NCBI GenBank assembly: GCA_029264225.1
Contig: JARICB010000187.1
Span: 1-7,082, forward strand
Reading direction: 5' to 3'
From: Nocardioides sp.
GTDB lineage: Bacteria; Actinomycetota; Actinomycetes; Propionibacteriales; Nocardioidaceae
Length of the DNA: 7,082 nucleotides
A model generated the notes under the pieces. It was not told the DNA's origin and searched no databases. It saw nothing but the letters and a program-made list of their open reading frames with translations. Made by a program: the position numbers and the translations under genes. Every line of letters starts with the position of its first letter. Position 1 is the stretch's first letter. Of this stretch, positions 1 to 5,660 are shown piece after piece.

Positions 1-174
1 AGCCGTCGACCGTGGATCGACAGGGGCTTTCGTTCTGAGCGCGCCCCCTTCGTCAACCTGGCTGATCAACTCCGAGAGCTCCTCGAGCTGCAGGAACGAG
101 GGTTGCTCTCGGCCGATGAGCTGGCCAGCCAACAAAGCAAATTGTTGCCGCACTCCGCCCCGCGCGCTCCCTGA
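1..174 (+). CDS. SHOCT-domain protein, C-terminal end (5' truncated by window edge)
   Basis: Reading frame 1 is open from the first base to a TGA at 172-174 and gives 57 residues, so the start lies left of the window. The last ~35 residues (LADQLRELLELQERGLLSAD, then ELASQQSKLL) match the SHOCT pattern: an amphipathic helix, a turn with G-[LV]-[LI]-[ST]-x-x-E, and a second helix ending K-x-L-L. They align without gaps to the SHOCT ends of the genes at 3656 and 4147. SHOCT modules usually sit at the C-terminus of small membrane or low-complexity proteins and are thought to mediate oligomerisation or protein contacts; the exact role is not known. What precedes the domain here (basic, aromatic, SRRPWIDRGFRSER) is not recognisable. 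The gene is convergent with the LuxR regulator, and a hairpin overlaps its stop codon. Confidence 0.75.
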   Translation, partial: SRRPWIDRGFRSERAPFVNLADQLRELLELQERGLLSADELASQQSKLLPHSAPRAP

Positions 175-217
175 TCCGGGGCCACCCCCGTCAGGGTGGT
201 GCCGCACCACCCGGATC
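173..217. terminator. Hairpin at the convergent gene ends, putative terminator
   Basis: Two mutually exclusive folds are visible. In the first, GATCCGGG (173-180) pairs perfectly with CCCGGATC (210-217) and encloses an inner stem CCACCC (182-187)/GGGTGG (194-199). In the second, GGGTGGTG (194-201) pairs with CACCACCC (205-212) around a 3-nt loop. The structure starts inside the TGA of the upstream SHOCT gene, 87 bp from the stop of the opposing regulator gene, so it is placed to end transcription from the left and possibly from the right. There is no U-tract, which is common in high-GC actinobacteria. Confidence 0.5.
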
Positions 218-303
218 GCTGGAACTCTCCCAAGCCTCAGACGGCGATCTACCTGGAGCGGAGCGCAAGCATGTCGAGTGCGAGTAGCGAAGGTCGACGC
301 TGG

Positions 304-2943
304 TTAGCGGGGGAGGTGTCGGCCAGGGGGAGTCGCGCGGCGCAACGCCCGAGCCGACTCGACCGCGTCGGCGCGAGAGTTCACCTCCAACTTGCGGTAG
401 ATGCTGCGCACGTGGAACTTCAAGGTGTTGAGGGAGACATAGAGCTCGTCGGCGATCTCGCGCAGCGTAAGACGGCTCGGTAGCAACCGGAGCACCTCCC
501 GTTCACGTTCGGTCAGCTCATCGATCAGTACATAGGTGCCGACTGGCATCTGGGGCTCGGCTGCTGCGAGCCGGCGCCACCGGTCAACCCACGCCTGCGG
601 GGCATTCCACGCACCCCGCTCGACAAGTTCGATGACGGCTGGTCCTTCATCCACCACGGTCTGCACGATGCCGGCTGCGGCAGCGGCACCGATCGCGGCG
701 GCTGCGGCCTTGTCGGCGGCGTCTCGCGAAGGATCGGCTCTGGCGCGCAGCAGGTCGCGAATGACCTGATGTCGGACACACCGCGGGTCGACAGACTCAA
801 GTTGGTTCAGTGCCTCTTGCGGCTCACCGGAGGCCACGTTGACTCGCGCTTGACTGAGCGGTTGCCAGAAATCGTCCTCGATTTCGTCAACCCATCTCTG
901 CGCCAGAGCAAGGTCATTCTCTGCCAGCGCGAGCCGGGTGCCGAGCGTCGCCAGCCGTGACCTGGCGTCGACGCCGCGCAACTCGAGGGCCAGCCAATCC
1001 TCCAGTTCGACGAAGGTCCCGCGTGCGCGTCCCAGATCGCCAAGCGCCAAGTAGTGCTCGGCCAGAGCAACGCCGGCGAAGGCTCGTGAGTAGGTGACAG
1101 GACCGGTAGCGGACCCGATCAGCGCGATCAGTTCCGCCGCAGCGCGCCCGTCCCCAAGTTCGCGCCTCGCCAGTGCCTCGGCGAGGCTGATCTCCGCACG
1201 GAGGATCGTCATGTTCGCGACATCGGCAACGCGGCGTACCCCGGCCGCAACTCGGACCGCGTCGATCGGGCGACCCGCCAGAGCCAGACCGAGTGCGCGC
1301 GTCCCCTCGAAGGCGACCTGGCGCTCCGCATCACTTGCCAACGTGCTGCGGACCTCATCGACCTCATCGCTGGCGTCATCCCACGAATCCGACAGCGCGA
1401 TCCCACGGGCGACCAGGTTCCAGGCGAAGCGCCCGACAGCGTCGTGGCGAAAGCCGCTCACGCGGCGAGCCAGCGACTCCGCAACCTTTACCCGACCTTG
1501 GCCCCAATCACCGGTGAGCGTCAGCGCCACCGCCTCGAGCATGGCCAACCTCGCCCGCACACCGGAGTCGACTTCGGCCGATTCGGCGGCCAGCGAGGCT
1601 TGGCTGACCGCGTCCACGTACCCGGCGACATCAACCAGCATGTGACACCACGCGTACTGCATCATCGCGGTGATATCGGAAGTTGCCACGGTGATCGGGA
1701 TGCTTCCCATCACCCGTCGAATCGTTGCCTCACGGCCAGTGTCGTAGAGCACCGCCGCGTTCGCAGAAAGGAGCCGCAGCGCCTCCTGTGGCAGTTCCGC
1801 AGCGAGCCAGTGATCGAGTGCTGCGGTGAGTTCACCGGCCTCTTCGAACCATCTGGCTGCCCGAGCGTGCTGCGCGATGAGCCGCTGGGGGGCAAGGGTC
1901 TCCAATTCGTTGCGGAGCATTCGTCGCACCAGGGAGTGGACCTCGTACCAGGCGTGGGCGTCCAACTGTTGGATGAACAGGCCCCGGCTTTCGGCTCTGA
2001 ACAGGTCGTCGGTCGCTCCGGCCCGCCCGGTCAGCGCTTCTGCCAGGCTTGGGTTGATGCGATCCACCACGCAGGTGTCCAGGAGTGTGTCGATGACCGC
2101 TGGATCCTCGGCGTCGAACACCTCGCGCCATATGTAGTGGTCGACGATGCGGTCGTGCTCGCCCCAGGGTGAGTCATTGCCTGTTTGCGCCCACGTCGAG
2201 CGAGCCGCGAGAGCGCTCAACTGAAGTGCTGCAGCCCAGCCGTCTGAGCGCTCGGTGGCACGTGCGATGTCGTCGTCAGGCATCGCTGGCGCCAGCCGGG
2301 TCAGCATCTCAACAGCTTCCGGTTGCGAGAACCGCAACTCTTGGAACCGCACCTGCGCGAGTTGACCGCGAGCCTGCAACCTCTCGACGGGAAGTTCCGG
2401 AACCCGCCGACTGAGCAGGAGCATCACAAACCTGTCAGGCATTCGATCGATCAGAGACTTGAGCGAACGCATGATCTCGATATTGCTGTCGACCAGGTGC
2501 AGGTCGTCGATCACGAGTCGCACCACTGGGTGATCACCCGCGCCGAATGCCGCCGAGAGGGACTGCACTGCATCGGCCACTCCATGGGGTTGCCTGAGCA
2601 GGTTCAGCGCTTCGGTGCCCAATCCCGGCACACTCTCATCGAGGGCCCTCATCACTCCCGTCCAGAAGGCAACGACGTCGTCGTCAGAATCTTCGAGAGC
2701 CAGCCATGCTTTCGCGCCACCTTCTTGCGCGAGCCACTGCGTGGCCAGAGCCGTCTTTCCCGAGCCGGCGGGTGCGGCCACGAGTATGACTGGGGACTTG
2801 GCGAGTTCGGTAAGTAGATTCGTCAGGCGATCCCGCTCCACGAAGTGGGCCGAGGGAGAACGCACGAGGATCTTTCCCCCGAAGTAGGACGAAACCCTGG
2901 AAACGCTACGAACACGTGCGCCACGACCCGTGCTCGGCGCCAC
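304..2943 (-). CDS. LAL/MalT-like LuxR family transcriptional regulator
   Basis: This 879-residue protein has the architecture and usual length of the large ATP-binding LuxR regulators (LAL/MalT type, STAND ATPases). An N-terminal nucleotide-binding domain carries a Walker A motif APAGSGKT (residues 57-64) and a Walker B-like LVIDDLH (143-149). An Ala/Leu-rich helical-repeat (TPR-like) region follows over roughly residues 350-780. A C-terminal LuxR helix-turn-helix begins with LTEREREVLRLL near residue 810 and continues through TLREIADELYVSLNTLKFHV. By family analogy it would switch between ADP- and ATP-bound states on sensing a ligand or partner and then activate transcription as an oligomer; the ligand cannot be told from sequence. 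The start is GTG at 2943, with GAGGGA and GGGG 5-10 nt upstream; a stop codon (2980-2982) lies in frame just upstream. The gene is divergent from the DUF6325/SHOCT genes and convergent with the SHOCT gene at 1-174, suggesting these as targets (inference). Confidence 0.93.
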   Translation of the reverse strand: MAPSTGRGARVRSVSRVSSYFGGKILVRSPSAHFVERDRLTNLLTELAKSPVILVAAPAGSGKTALATQWLAQEGGAKAWLALEDSDDDVVAFWTGVMRALDESVPGLGTEALNLLRQPHGVADAVQSLSAAFGAGDHPVVRLVIDDLHLVDSNIEIMRSLKSLIDRMPDRFVMLLLSRRVPELPVERLQARGQLAQVRFQELRFSQPEAVEMLTRLAPAMPDDDIARATERSDGWAAALQLSALAARSTWAQTGNDSPWGEHDRIVDHYIWREVFDAEDPAVIDTLLDTCVVDRINPSLAEALTGRAGATDDLFRAESRGLFIQQLDAHAWYEVHSLVRRMLRNELETLAPQRLIAQHARAARWFEEAGELTAALDHWLAAELPQEALRLLSANAAVLYDTGREATIRRVMGSIPITVATSDITAMMQYAWCHMLVDVAGYVDAVSQASLAAESAEVDSGVRARLAMLEAVALTLTGDWGQGRVKVAESLARRVSGFRHDAVGRFAWNLVARGIALSDSWDDASDEVDEVRSTLASDAERQVAFEGTRALGLALAGRPIDAVRVAAGVRRVADVANMTILRAEISLAEALARRELGDGRAAAELIALIGSATGPVTYSRAFAGVALAEHYLALGDLGRARGTFVELEDWLALELRGVDARSRLATLGTRLALAENDLALAQRWVDEIEDDFWQPLSQARVNVASGEPQEALNQLESVDPRCVRHQVIRDLLRARADPSRDAADKAAAAAIGAAAAAGIVQTVVDEGPAVIELVERGAWNAPQAWVDRWRRLAAAEPQMPVGTYVLIDELTEREREVLRLLPSRLTLREIADELYVSLNTLKFHVRSIYRKLEVNSRADAVESARALRRATPPGRHLPR

Positions 2944-3070
2944 CGTTGCCCCATCCCTCGACCAATATGATTTTGCACACTACTCGTTTGACGGGTCCAG
3001 TGGCTGCCGCCTCTGAGCCTGGATCGCGGTCGGGGGTTGTACGACCAGACCAGGGACCCGGGATTGAGGC

Positions 3071-3088
3071 CCACCCCGCAAGGGGTGG
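3071..3088 (+). other. GCAA-tetraloop hairpin in the DUF6325 leader
   Basis: A perfect 7-bp stem, CCACCCC (3071-3077) with GGGGTGG (3082-3088), is closed by a GCAA loop of the stable GNRA class. It lies 78 nt upstream of the preferred DUF6325 start, so it would be in the 5' leader if transcription starts further left. It could be a leader structure, a transcript-stabilising element, or part of an operator; there is no U-tract. Function is unknown. Confidence 0.4.
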
Positions 3089-3154
3089 TCACCAACTACC
3101 CCACCCGCTGGGAACGTGATGACCTCAACGATCCACTGGGCCGTAGGCCACGAG

Positions 3155-3166
3155 GTAGGGAGAATC
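3155..3166 (+). repeat. Leader repeat copy 1 (GTAGGGAGAATC) with ribosome binding site
   Basis: GTAGGGAGAATC is identical to 3639-3650 in front of the next gene. The AGGGAG core (3157-3162) is a good Shine-Dalgarno sequence ending 4 nt before the ATG at 3167. This supports that start over the ATG at 3116, which is 17 codons further upstream in frame. Confidence 0.6.
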
Positions 3167-3604
3167 ATGGGCGAGCTTGCGGTAGGACCGATCGACTATC
3201 TGGCCCTTGAGTTCCCCACGGCCGAGTTGAACGGTGACGGCCTTGCCATCCTCGTGGATCTCGTTGACCGTGGCGTGATCCGCGTCCTGGACTTCAGGTT
3301 CGCGGTGGCGCACGAGGGCGGGGCCTTTACCGCCGTTGCCCTCAGCGATCTCGACGGCGACGGCGACTTGGACCTCGCAGTGTTCGAGGGAGTCGAGTCC
3401 GGATTGCTAGACGACGACGACCTGGGGCAGGCCGTTGCCCTGGTGGAGCCCGGCCAGGGGGTCGCCTTGCTGGTGTACGAGAACACGTGGGCTGGACCGT
3501 TCGTGGCGGCCATGAACCGGGTCGGGGCCGATGTCATCGCGAGCGGTCGGATACCGGCCGTGGATGTGGTGGCCGCACTCGATGCCCTCGAAGGCGACGC
3601 CTGA
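3167..3604 (+). CDS. DUF6325 family protein
   Basis: This 145-residue acidic, soluble protein has no signal peptide or membrane segment. It resembles the actinobacterial DUF6325 family: an opening VGPIDYLALEFP (residues 6-17), a middle LVDRGVIRVLDFRF (32-45), the block LVYENTWAGPF (102-112) and a C-terminal SGRIP (126-130) followed by a short Ala/Val-rich helix. The biochemical function of the family is unknown; its members often neighbour SHOCT genes. The start ATG at 3167 is chosen because AGGGAG lies 4 nt upstream and family similarity begins directly after it; an in-frame ATG at 3116 would add 17 unrelated residues. Residues 61-70 read DLDGDGDLDL, the DxDxDG calcium-loop pattern of FG-GAP/EF-hand-like repeats, followed by another acidic run LDDDD (81-85). 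The gene lies 51 bp before the next SHOCT gene and shares a leader 12-mer with it, so the two are probably one operon. Confidence 0.78.
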   Translation: MGELAVGPIDYLALEFPTAELNGDGLAILVDLVDRGVIRVLDFRFAVAHEGGAFTAVALSDLDGDGDLDLAVFEGVESGLLDDDDLGQAVALVEPGQGVALLVYENTWAGPFVAAMNRVGADVIASGRIPAVDVVAALDALEGDA

Positions 3605-3638
3605 CGATGCGAGACAAGCAAACATCGACCACAGAAAC

Positions 3639-3650
3639 GTAGGGAGAATC
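3639..3650 (+). repeat. Leader repeat copy 2 (GTAGGGAGAATC) with ribosome binding site
   Basis: This is an exact copy of the 12-mer at 3155-3166. Here five extra bases (TGGAC) separate it from the ATG at 3656, giving a spacing of 9 nt between AGGGAG and the start codon instead of 4. Confidence 0.6.
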
Positions 3651-3655
3651 TGGAC

Positions 3656-3958
3656 ATGGGACTTATCGGTGGAATGGCCCGCACAGCGGTGGTCGCGGGA
3701 ACAGCGACGGCGGTATCGAACCGGGTCTCACGTCGCCAGGCGAACCGCTGGGCAGTCAACGAGCAGCAATACGAACAGCAGCCTGCCTATCAGCAACCCA
3801 CCTACGAGCAGGCACCGCCTCCGCCTCCGCCGCCGGCAGGGTCCCCGACACCGGTGGACGTGGTCGGACAGTTGAAGGCGCTCGGGGAACTGCGAGACTC
3901 AGGCGTGCTGACCGAAGCGGAGTTCGCGGCACAGAAGGCCAAGGTCTTGGCGCAGTAG
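3656..3958 (+). CDS. Small SHOCT-domain protein with Q/Y/P-rich linker
   Basis: The protein has 100 residues in three parts. Residues 1-30 (MGLIGGMARTAVVAGTATAV, then SNRVSRRQAN) form a short Gly/Ala-rich, weakly hydrophobic helix ending in basic residues, perhaps a membrane-surface or assembly helix. Residues 36-65 are a low-complexity linker rich in Gln, Tyr and Pro, including seven prolines at 54-60. Residues 68-99 are a SHOCT domain (VVGQLKALGELRDSGVLTEA, then EFAAQKAKVLAQ). Short proteins of this shape are common in actinobacteria and are generally annotated only as SHOCT-domain proteins; no function is established. The ATG at 3656 has AGGGAG 9 nt upstream. It follows the DUF6325 gene by 51 bp with no visible terminator between, so co-expression is likely. 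Confidence 0.85.
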   Translation: MGLIGGMARTAVVAGTATAVSNRVSRRQANRWAVNEQQYEQQPAYQQPTYEQAPPPPPPPAGSPTPVDVVGQLKALGELRDSGVLTEAEFAAQKAKVLAQ

Positions 3959-3967
3959 CGGCGTATC

Positions 3968-3995
3968 CGGCGATCTGGTCGCCGTACGAGCGACC
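3968..3995 (+). terminator. Alternative hairpins after the SHOCT gene, putative terminator
   Basis: Two overlapping stems start 10 nt after the TAG stop: CGGCGA (3968-3973)/TCGCCG (3979-3984) with loop TCTGG, and GGTCGC (3977-3982)/GCGACC (3990-3995) with a 7-nt loop. Each stem is only 6 bp and there is no U-tract, so this is a modest candidate for ending the DUF6325-SHOCT transcript. Confidence 0.35.
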
Positions 3996-4045
3996 TGATT
4001 CATCCGGCGAATTCCTGGCGCCGATTCGACTGCGACGCCCACCGT

Positions 4046-4120
4046 TCAGGGGTGATGCGTCACCACGCCCGCCCTGAGCACGATCACTATCGCGCAGTAC
4101 AGAAGCATCTGAGCACGCTC
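4046..4120 (+). promoter_or_regulatory. Candidate regulatory region upstream of the membrane SHOCT gene
   Basis: The 188-bp gap before 4147 contains a nested structure: TCAGGG (4046-4051)/CCCTGA (4072-4077) outside, and GGTGA (4051-4055)/TCACC (4060-4064) with loop TGCG inside. It also holds an imperfect 12-bp direct repeat, CTGAGCACGATC (4074-4085) and CTGAGCACGCTC (4109-4120), 35 bp apart. Together with a separate ribosome binding site (GGAAGGG, 4132-4138), this suggests the next gene has its own controlled promoter. No -35/-10 pair could be assigned. Confidence 0.35.
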
Positions 4121-4146
4121 GTCGATGATTTGGAAGGGCCTCAACC

Positions 4147-4539
4147 ATGGACTCGATAACCGGTGATTTCGGACAAGTTCTCCTCTGGAGCTTCTGGTTC
4201 TTCATCTGGATCTCGGCACTGATGGTGTGGATTCGTTGCCTGTTCGACCTTTTCGGCGACCACACGCTGAGCGGATGGGCAAAAGCGGGGTGGGCGCTGC
4301 TGCTGGTCTTCGTCCCGTGGATCGGCGCATTCATCTACTTGATCGCTCGCGGCAAGAGCATGGGGGAGCGCCAGATGTCCGCCATACGAGAGCAGCAGGC
4401 CGCGCAAGACCGATACATCCAGCAGGTCGCCGGCACGGCTACTCCAGCAGACCAGATCGTCAGCGCGAAAGCACTGCTCGACGCGGGCGACATCAACCAA
4501 GCGGAGTTCGAAGCACTGAAGGCCAAAGCCCTGATCTGA
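4147..4539 (+). CDS. Two-helix membrane protein with PLDc_N-like domain and C-terminal SHOCT domain
   Basis: The protein has 130 residues. Residues ~10-30 (VLLWSFWFFIWISALMVWIR) and ~46-67 (AGWALLLVFVPWIGAFIYLI) are two transmembrane helices. The second has the W-x5-7-P-x-x-G-x-x-x-Y-L-I pattern of the PLDc_N (phospholipase D/nuclease N-terminal, cardiolipin-synthase-like) membrane module. Residues ~70-100 are a charged and Gln-rich stretch that may form a coil. Residues 101-129 are a SHOCT domain (ADQIVSAKALLDAGDINQAE, then FEALKAKAL). No phospholipase catalytic HKD motif is present, so the PLDc_N label means only a membrane anchor. ATG 4147 is preceded by GGAAGGG at an 8-nt spacing. This is the third SHOCT protein in the window and the only one clearly membrane-embedded; it could anchor soluble SHOCT partners at the membrane (inference). 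Confidence 0.85.
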   Translation: MDSITGDFGQVLLWSFWFFIWISALMVWIRCLFDLFGDHTLSGWAKAGWALLLVFVPWIGAFIYLIARGKSMGERQMSAIREQQAAQDRYIQQVAGTATPADQIVSAKALLDAGDINQAEFEALKAKALI

Positions 4540-4827
4540 GTCGCAATCAGCGATTCGGCCTGGTCACCATCCCGAAACCACGTGGCAACTGTCCTTCCGG
4601 CCGGGAGCGCCCAACGAGCGCGACCGCGCCGCGGCCGGGGTGCTGCTTGTCGTGGCGGCGTCCTTCGACATCCATCGGAGACTGTCTGCTCCTGCCCAGG
4701 ACGAGGTCTTCACTGGGGGCCCCGAATACAGGCTGCGGAGGGTGCGATCTCGGCGCGATTGGGACCTCTCGATGCCGGTGGTGCGTATCGACGATGGCCA
4801 GTGCGGAGCATCTTCAATTTAGGCTGG
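4540..4827. other. Intergenic stretch with no supported gene
   Basis: About 290 bp hold only short open frames (for example 4582-4851 and 4640-4822, plus strand). Their products are Arg/Gly/Pro-rich, match no family I recognise and have no good ribosome binding site. No clear terminator for the upstream SHOCT gene was seen; the best is a weak 4-bp stem just after its stop (TCGC 4541-4544/GCGA 4550-4553). Base composition becomes less GC-rich near 4810-4852. The promoter of the next gene presumably lies in the right-hand part. Confidence 0.5.
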
Positions 4828-4852
4828 TTCATTGCATCGAACGATGCATGAA
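4828..4852. promoter_or_regulatory. Palindromic inverted repeat upstream of the HAD gene, candidate operator
   Basis: A perfect inverted repeat TGCATCG (4833-4839) - AA - CGATGCA (4842-4848) is extended by outer arms TTCA (4828-4831) and TGAA (4849-4852). One unpaired T (4832) is the only irregularity. It sits in a locally A/T-richer stretch and ends 7 bp before the Shine-Dalgarno sequence of the HAD gene. The dyad form fits a dimeric repressor operator; read as RNA it could be a hairpin with a loop too small to close without opening pairs, which favours a DNA site. The regulator is unknown. Confidence 0.5.
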
Positions 4853-4859
4853 GCGACTT

Positions 4860-4864
4860 GGAGG
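4860..4864 (+). promoter_or_regulatory. Shine-Dalgarno GGAGG deciding a CTG start
   Basis: This perfect GGAGG lies 5 nt before an in-frame CTG at 4870. The more conventional TTG at 4858 overlaps the GGAGG itself and has only a poor GAAG-like element upstream, so initiation at 4870 is favoured. Confidence 0.6.
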
Positions 4865-4869
4865 ACACA

Positions 4870-5577
4870 CTGAGCACCGCAATTCCGGGCACGCCTGCAG
4901 GTCAGCGCACCGACACCCCGAAGCCGTGGCCGCAGGCGGTCCTGTGGGACATGGACGGAACGCTGGTCGACACCGAGCCCTACTGGATCGCCACGGAGTT
5001 CGCGCTGGCGGAGAAGTACGGCGGCACCTGGTCGAACGAGCATGCGCTCAACCTGGTCGGCAACGCGCTGCTCGAGTCCGGCCGCTACATCCGCGAGCAC
5101 ATGGGCATCGACCGCACCCCCGATGAGATCGTCGAGGAACTGCTCGACGGTGTCGTTGCCCTGGTGCGCGAAGAGGTCCCGTGGCGTCCCGGTGCCGTTG
5201 AGTTGCTCGAAGATCTGCGCGCCAACACAGTGCCGTGTGCGCTCGTGACGATGTCGTGGCAACGTTTCGTTGCCCCCATCCTCGAACACTTGCCAGCCGA
5301 CACGTTCGCCACGATCGTGACCGGCGATCGGGTCGAGTTCGGCAAACCACACCCCGAGCCCTACTTGACCGCTGCCTCAGCACTCGGTCTGGACCCGGGG
5401 GAGTGCGTCGCGATCGAAGACTCCAACACCGGCGCGAAGTCCGCGGAGAGTGCCGGCTGCGTGGTGCTCTGCGTGCCCCACCATGTGCCCATCCTCGAAG
5501 GCGACCGGCGAGTGTTCGCCGACACCCTGGACGGTCTCGACACGGTTTCGCTCGCTATCCTCACGTCCAAGTTCTAG
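4870..5577 (+). CDS. HAD subfamily IA phosphatase / phosphomutase-like hydrolase
   Basis: From the CTG the protein is 235 residues, a normal length for a HAD enzyme with an alpha-helical cap (beta-phosphoglucomutase-like/subfamily IA). Motif I is LWDMDGTLVDTEPYW, with nucleophile Asp27 and acid/base Asp29. Motif II is ALVTMSW, with Thr127. Motif III/IV has Lys159 in FGKPHPEPYL and the Mg-binding pair Glu183-Asp184 in VAIEDSNTGAKSAESAG. The cap domain lies between about residues 40 and 105. It should be a cytosolic Mg-dependent enzyme acting on a phosphorylated metabolite, probably a sugar phosphate; the substrate cannot be read from sequence. CTG at 4870 is preferred because of the GGAGG 5 nt upstream and because it gives the common N-terminus M-S-T-A; TTG at 4858 is the alternative. 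The gene is 120 bp from the transporter gene, with a hairpin between, so coupling to it is uncertain. A palindrome upstream may regulate it. Confidence 0.9.
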   Translation: MSTAIPGTPAGQRTDTPKPWPQAVLWDMDGTLVDTEPYWIATEFALAEKYGGTWSNEHALNLVGNALLESGRYIREHMGIDRTPDEIVEELLDGVVALVREEVPWRPGAVELLEDLRANTVPCALVTMSWQRFVAPILEHLPADTFATIVTGDRVEFGKPHPEPYLTAASALGLDPGECVAIEDSNTGAKSAESAGCVVLCVPHHVPILEGDRRVFADTLDGLDTVSLAILTSKF

Positions 5578-5660
5578 TCACGGTCCGGCCACAGACTGCC
5601 GTGGCGGGTGGCGGCGTCGACACTCGGCGCAGTACGTTCGGGAACCGATAGTGAACACGC

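Larger units (their letters stand above)
2944..3166. promoter_or_regulatory. Divergent intergenic region (regulator / DUF6325 operon)
   Basis: These 223 bp separate the divergent regulator gene from the DUF6325 gene and must carry both promoters if the genes start as annotated. The only A/T-rich patch is 2964-2985, where the minus strand reads CATATT about 22 nt before the regulator's GTG, a possible -10 with no convincing -35. On the plus strand TTGACG (2988-2993) resembles a -35, but no good -10 lies 16-18 bp downstream. Near-palindromes at 3028-3046 (GGTCG...CGACC) and 3035-3046 (GGTTGT/ACGACC, one mismatch) could be operator half-sites. Promoter positions are weakly supported. Confidence 0.4.

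Noticed and set aside
1444..2172. 242-residue open frame on the plus strand (and the nearby 1094-1645 frame)
   Set aside because: Both are antisense to the LuxR regulator, whose Walker motifs and HTH are unmistakable; their products are low-complexity and unrecognisable.
2944..2960. GGGATGGGG-like sequence on the minus strand resembling a MalT box
   Set aside because: It coincides with the regulator's own Shine-Dalgarno region, which explains its G-richness, and there is only one copy; MalT-type control would need repeated sites.
3116..3166. Upstream ATG extending the DUF6325 protein by 17 residues
   Set aside because: No good Shine-Dalgarno sequence precedes 3116, while AGGGAG lies just before 3167, and family similarity begins only after residue 18 of the longer form.
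3812..3838. CCGCCT-type short tandem repeats in the SHOCT gene
   Set aside because: They simply encode the proline run of the linker (residues 54-60); the copy number is too low to argue for phase variation.
4640..4822. Possible small gene of 60 residues in the gap before the HAD gene
   Set aside because: No good ribosome binding site, no recognisable motif, and an overlapping frame (4582-4851) is equally open, so coding evidence is lacking.
4227..5126. 299-residue plus-strand frame bridging the SHOCT gene, the gap and the HAD gene
   Set aside because: It overlaps two well-supported genes in another frame, its product is Arg/Pro/His-rich, and no domain is visible; it is a chance high-GC open frame.
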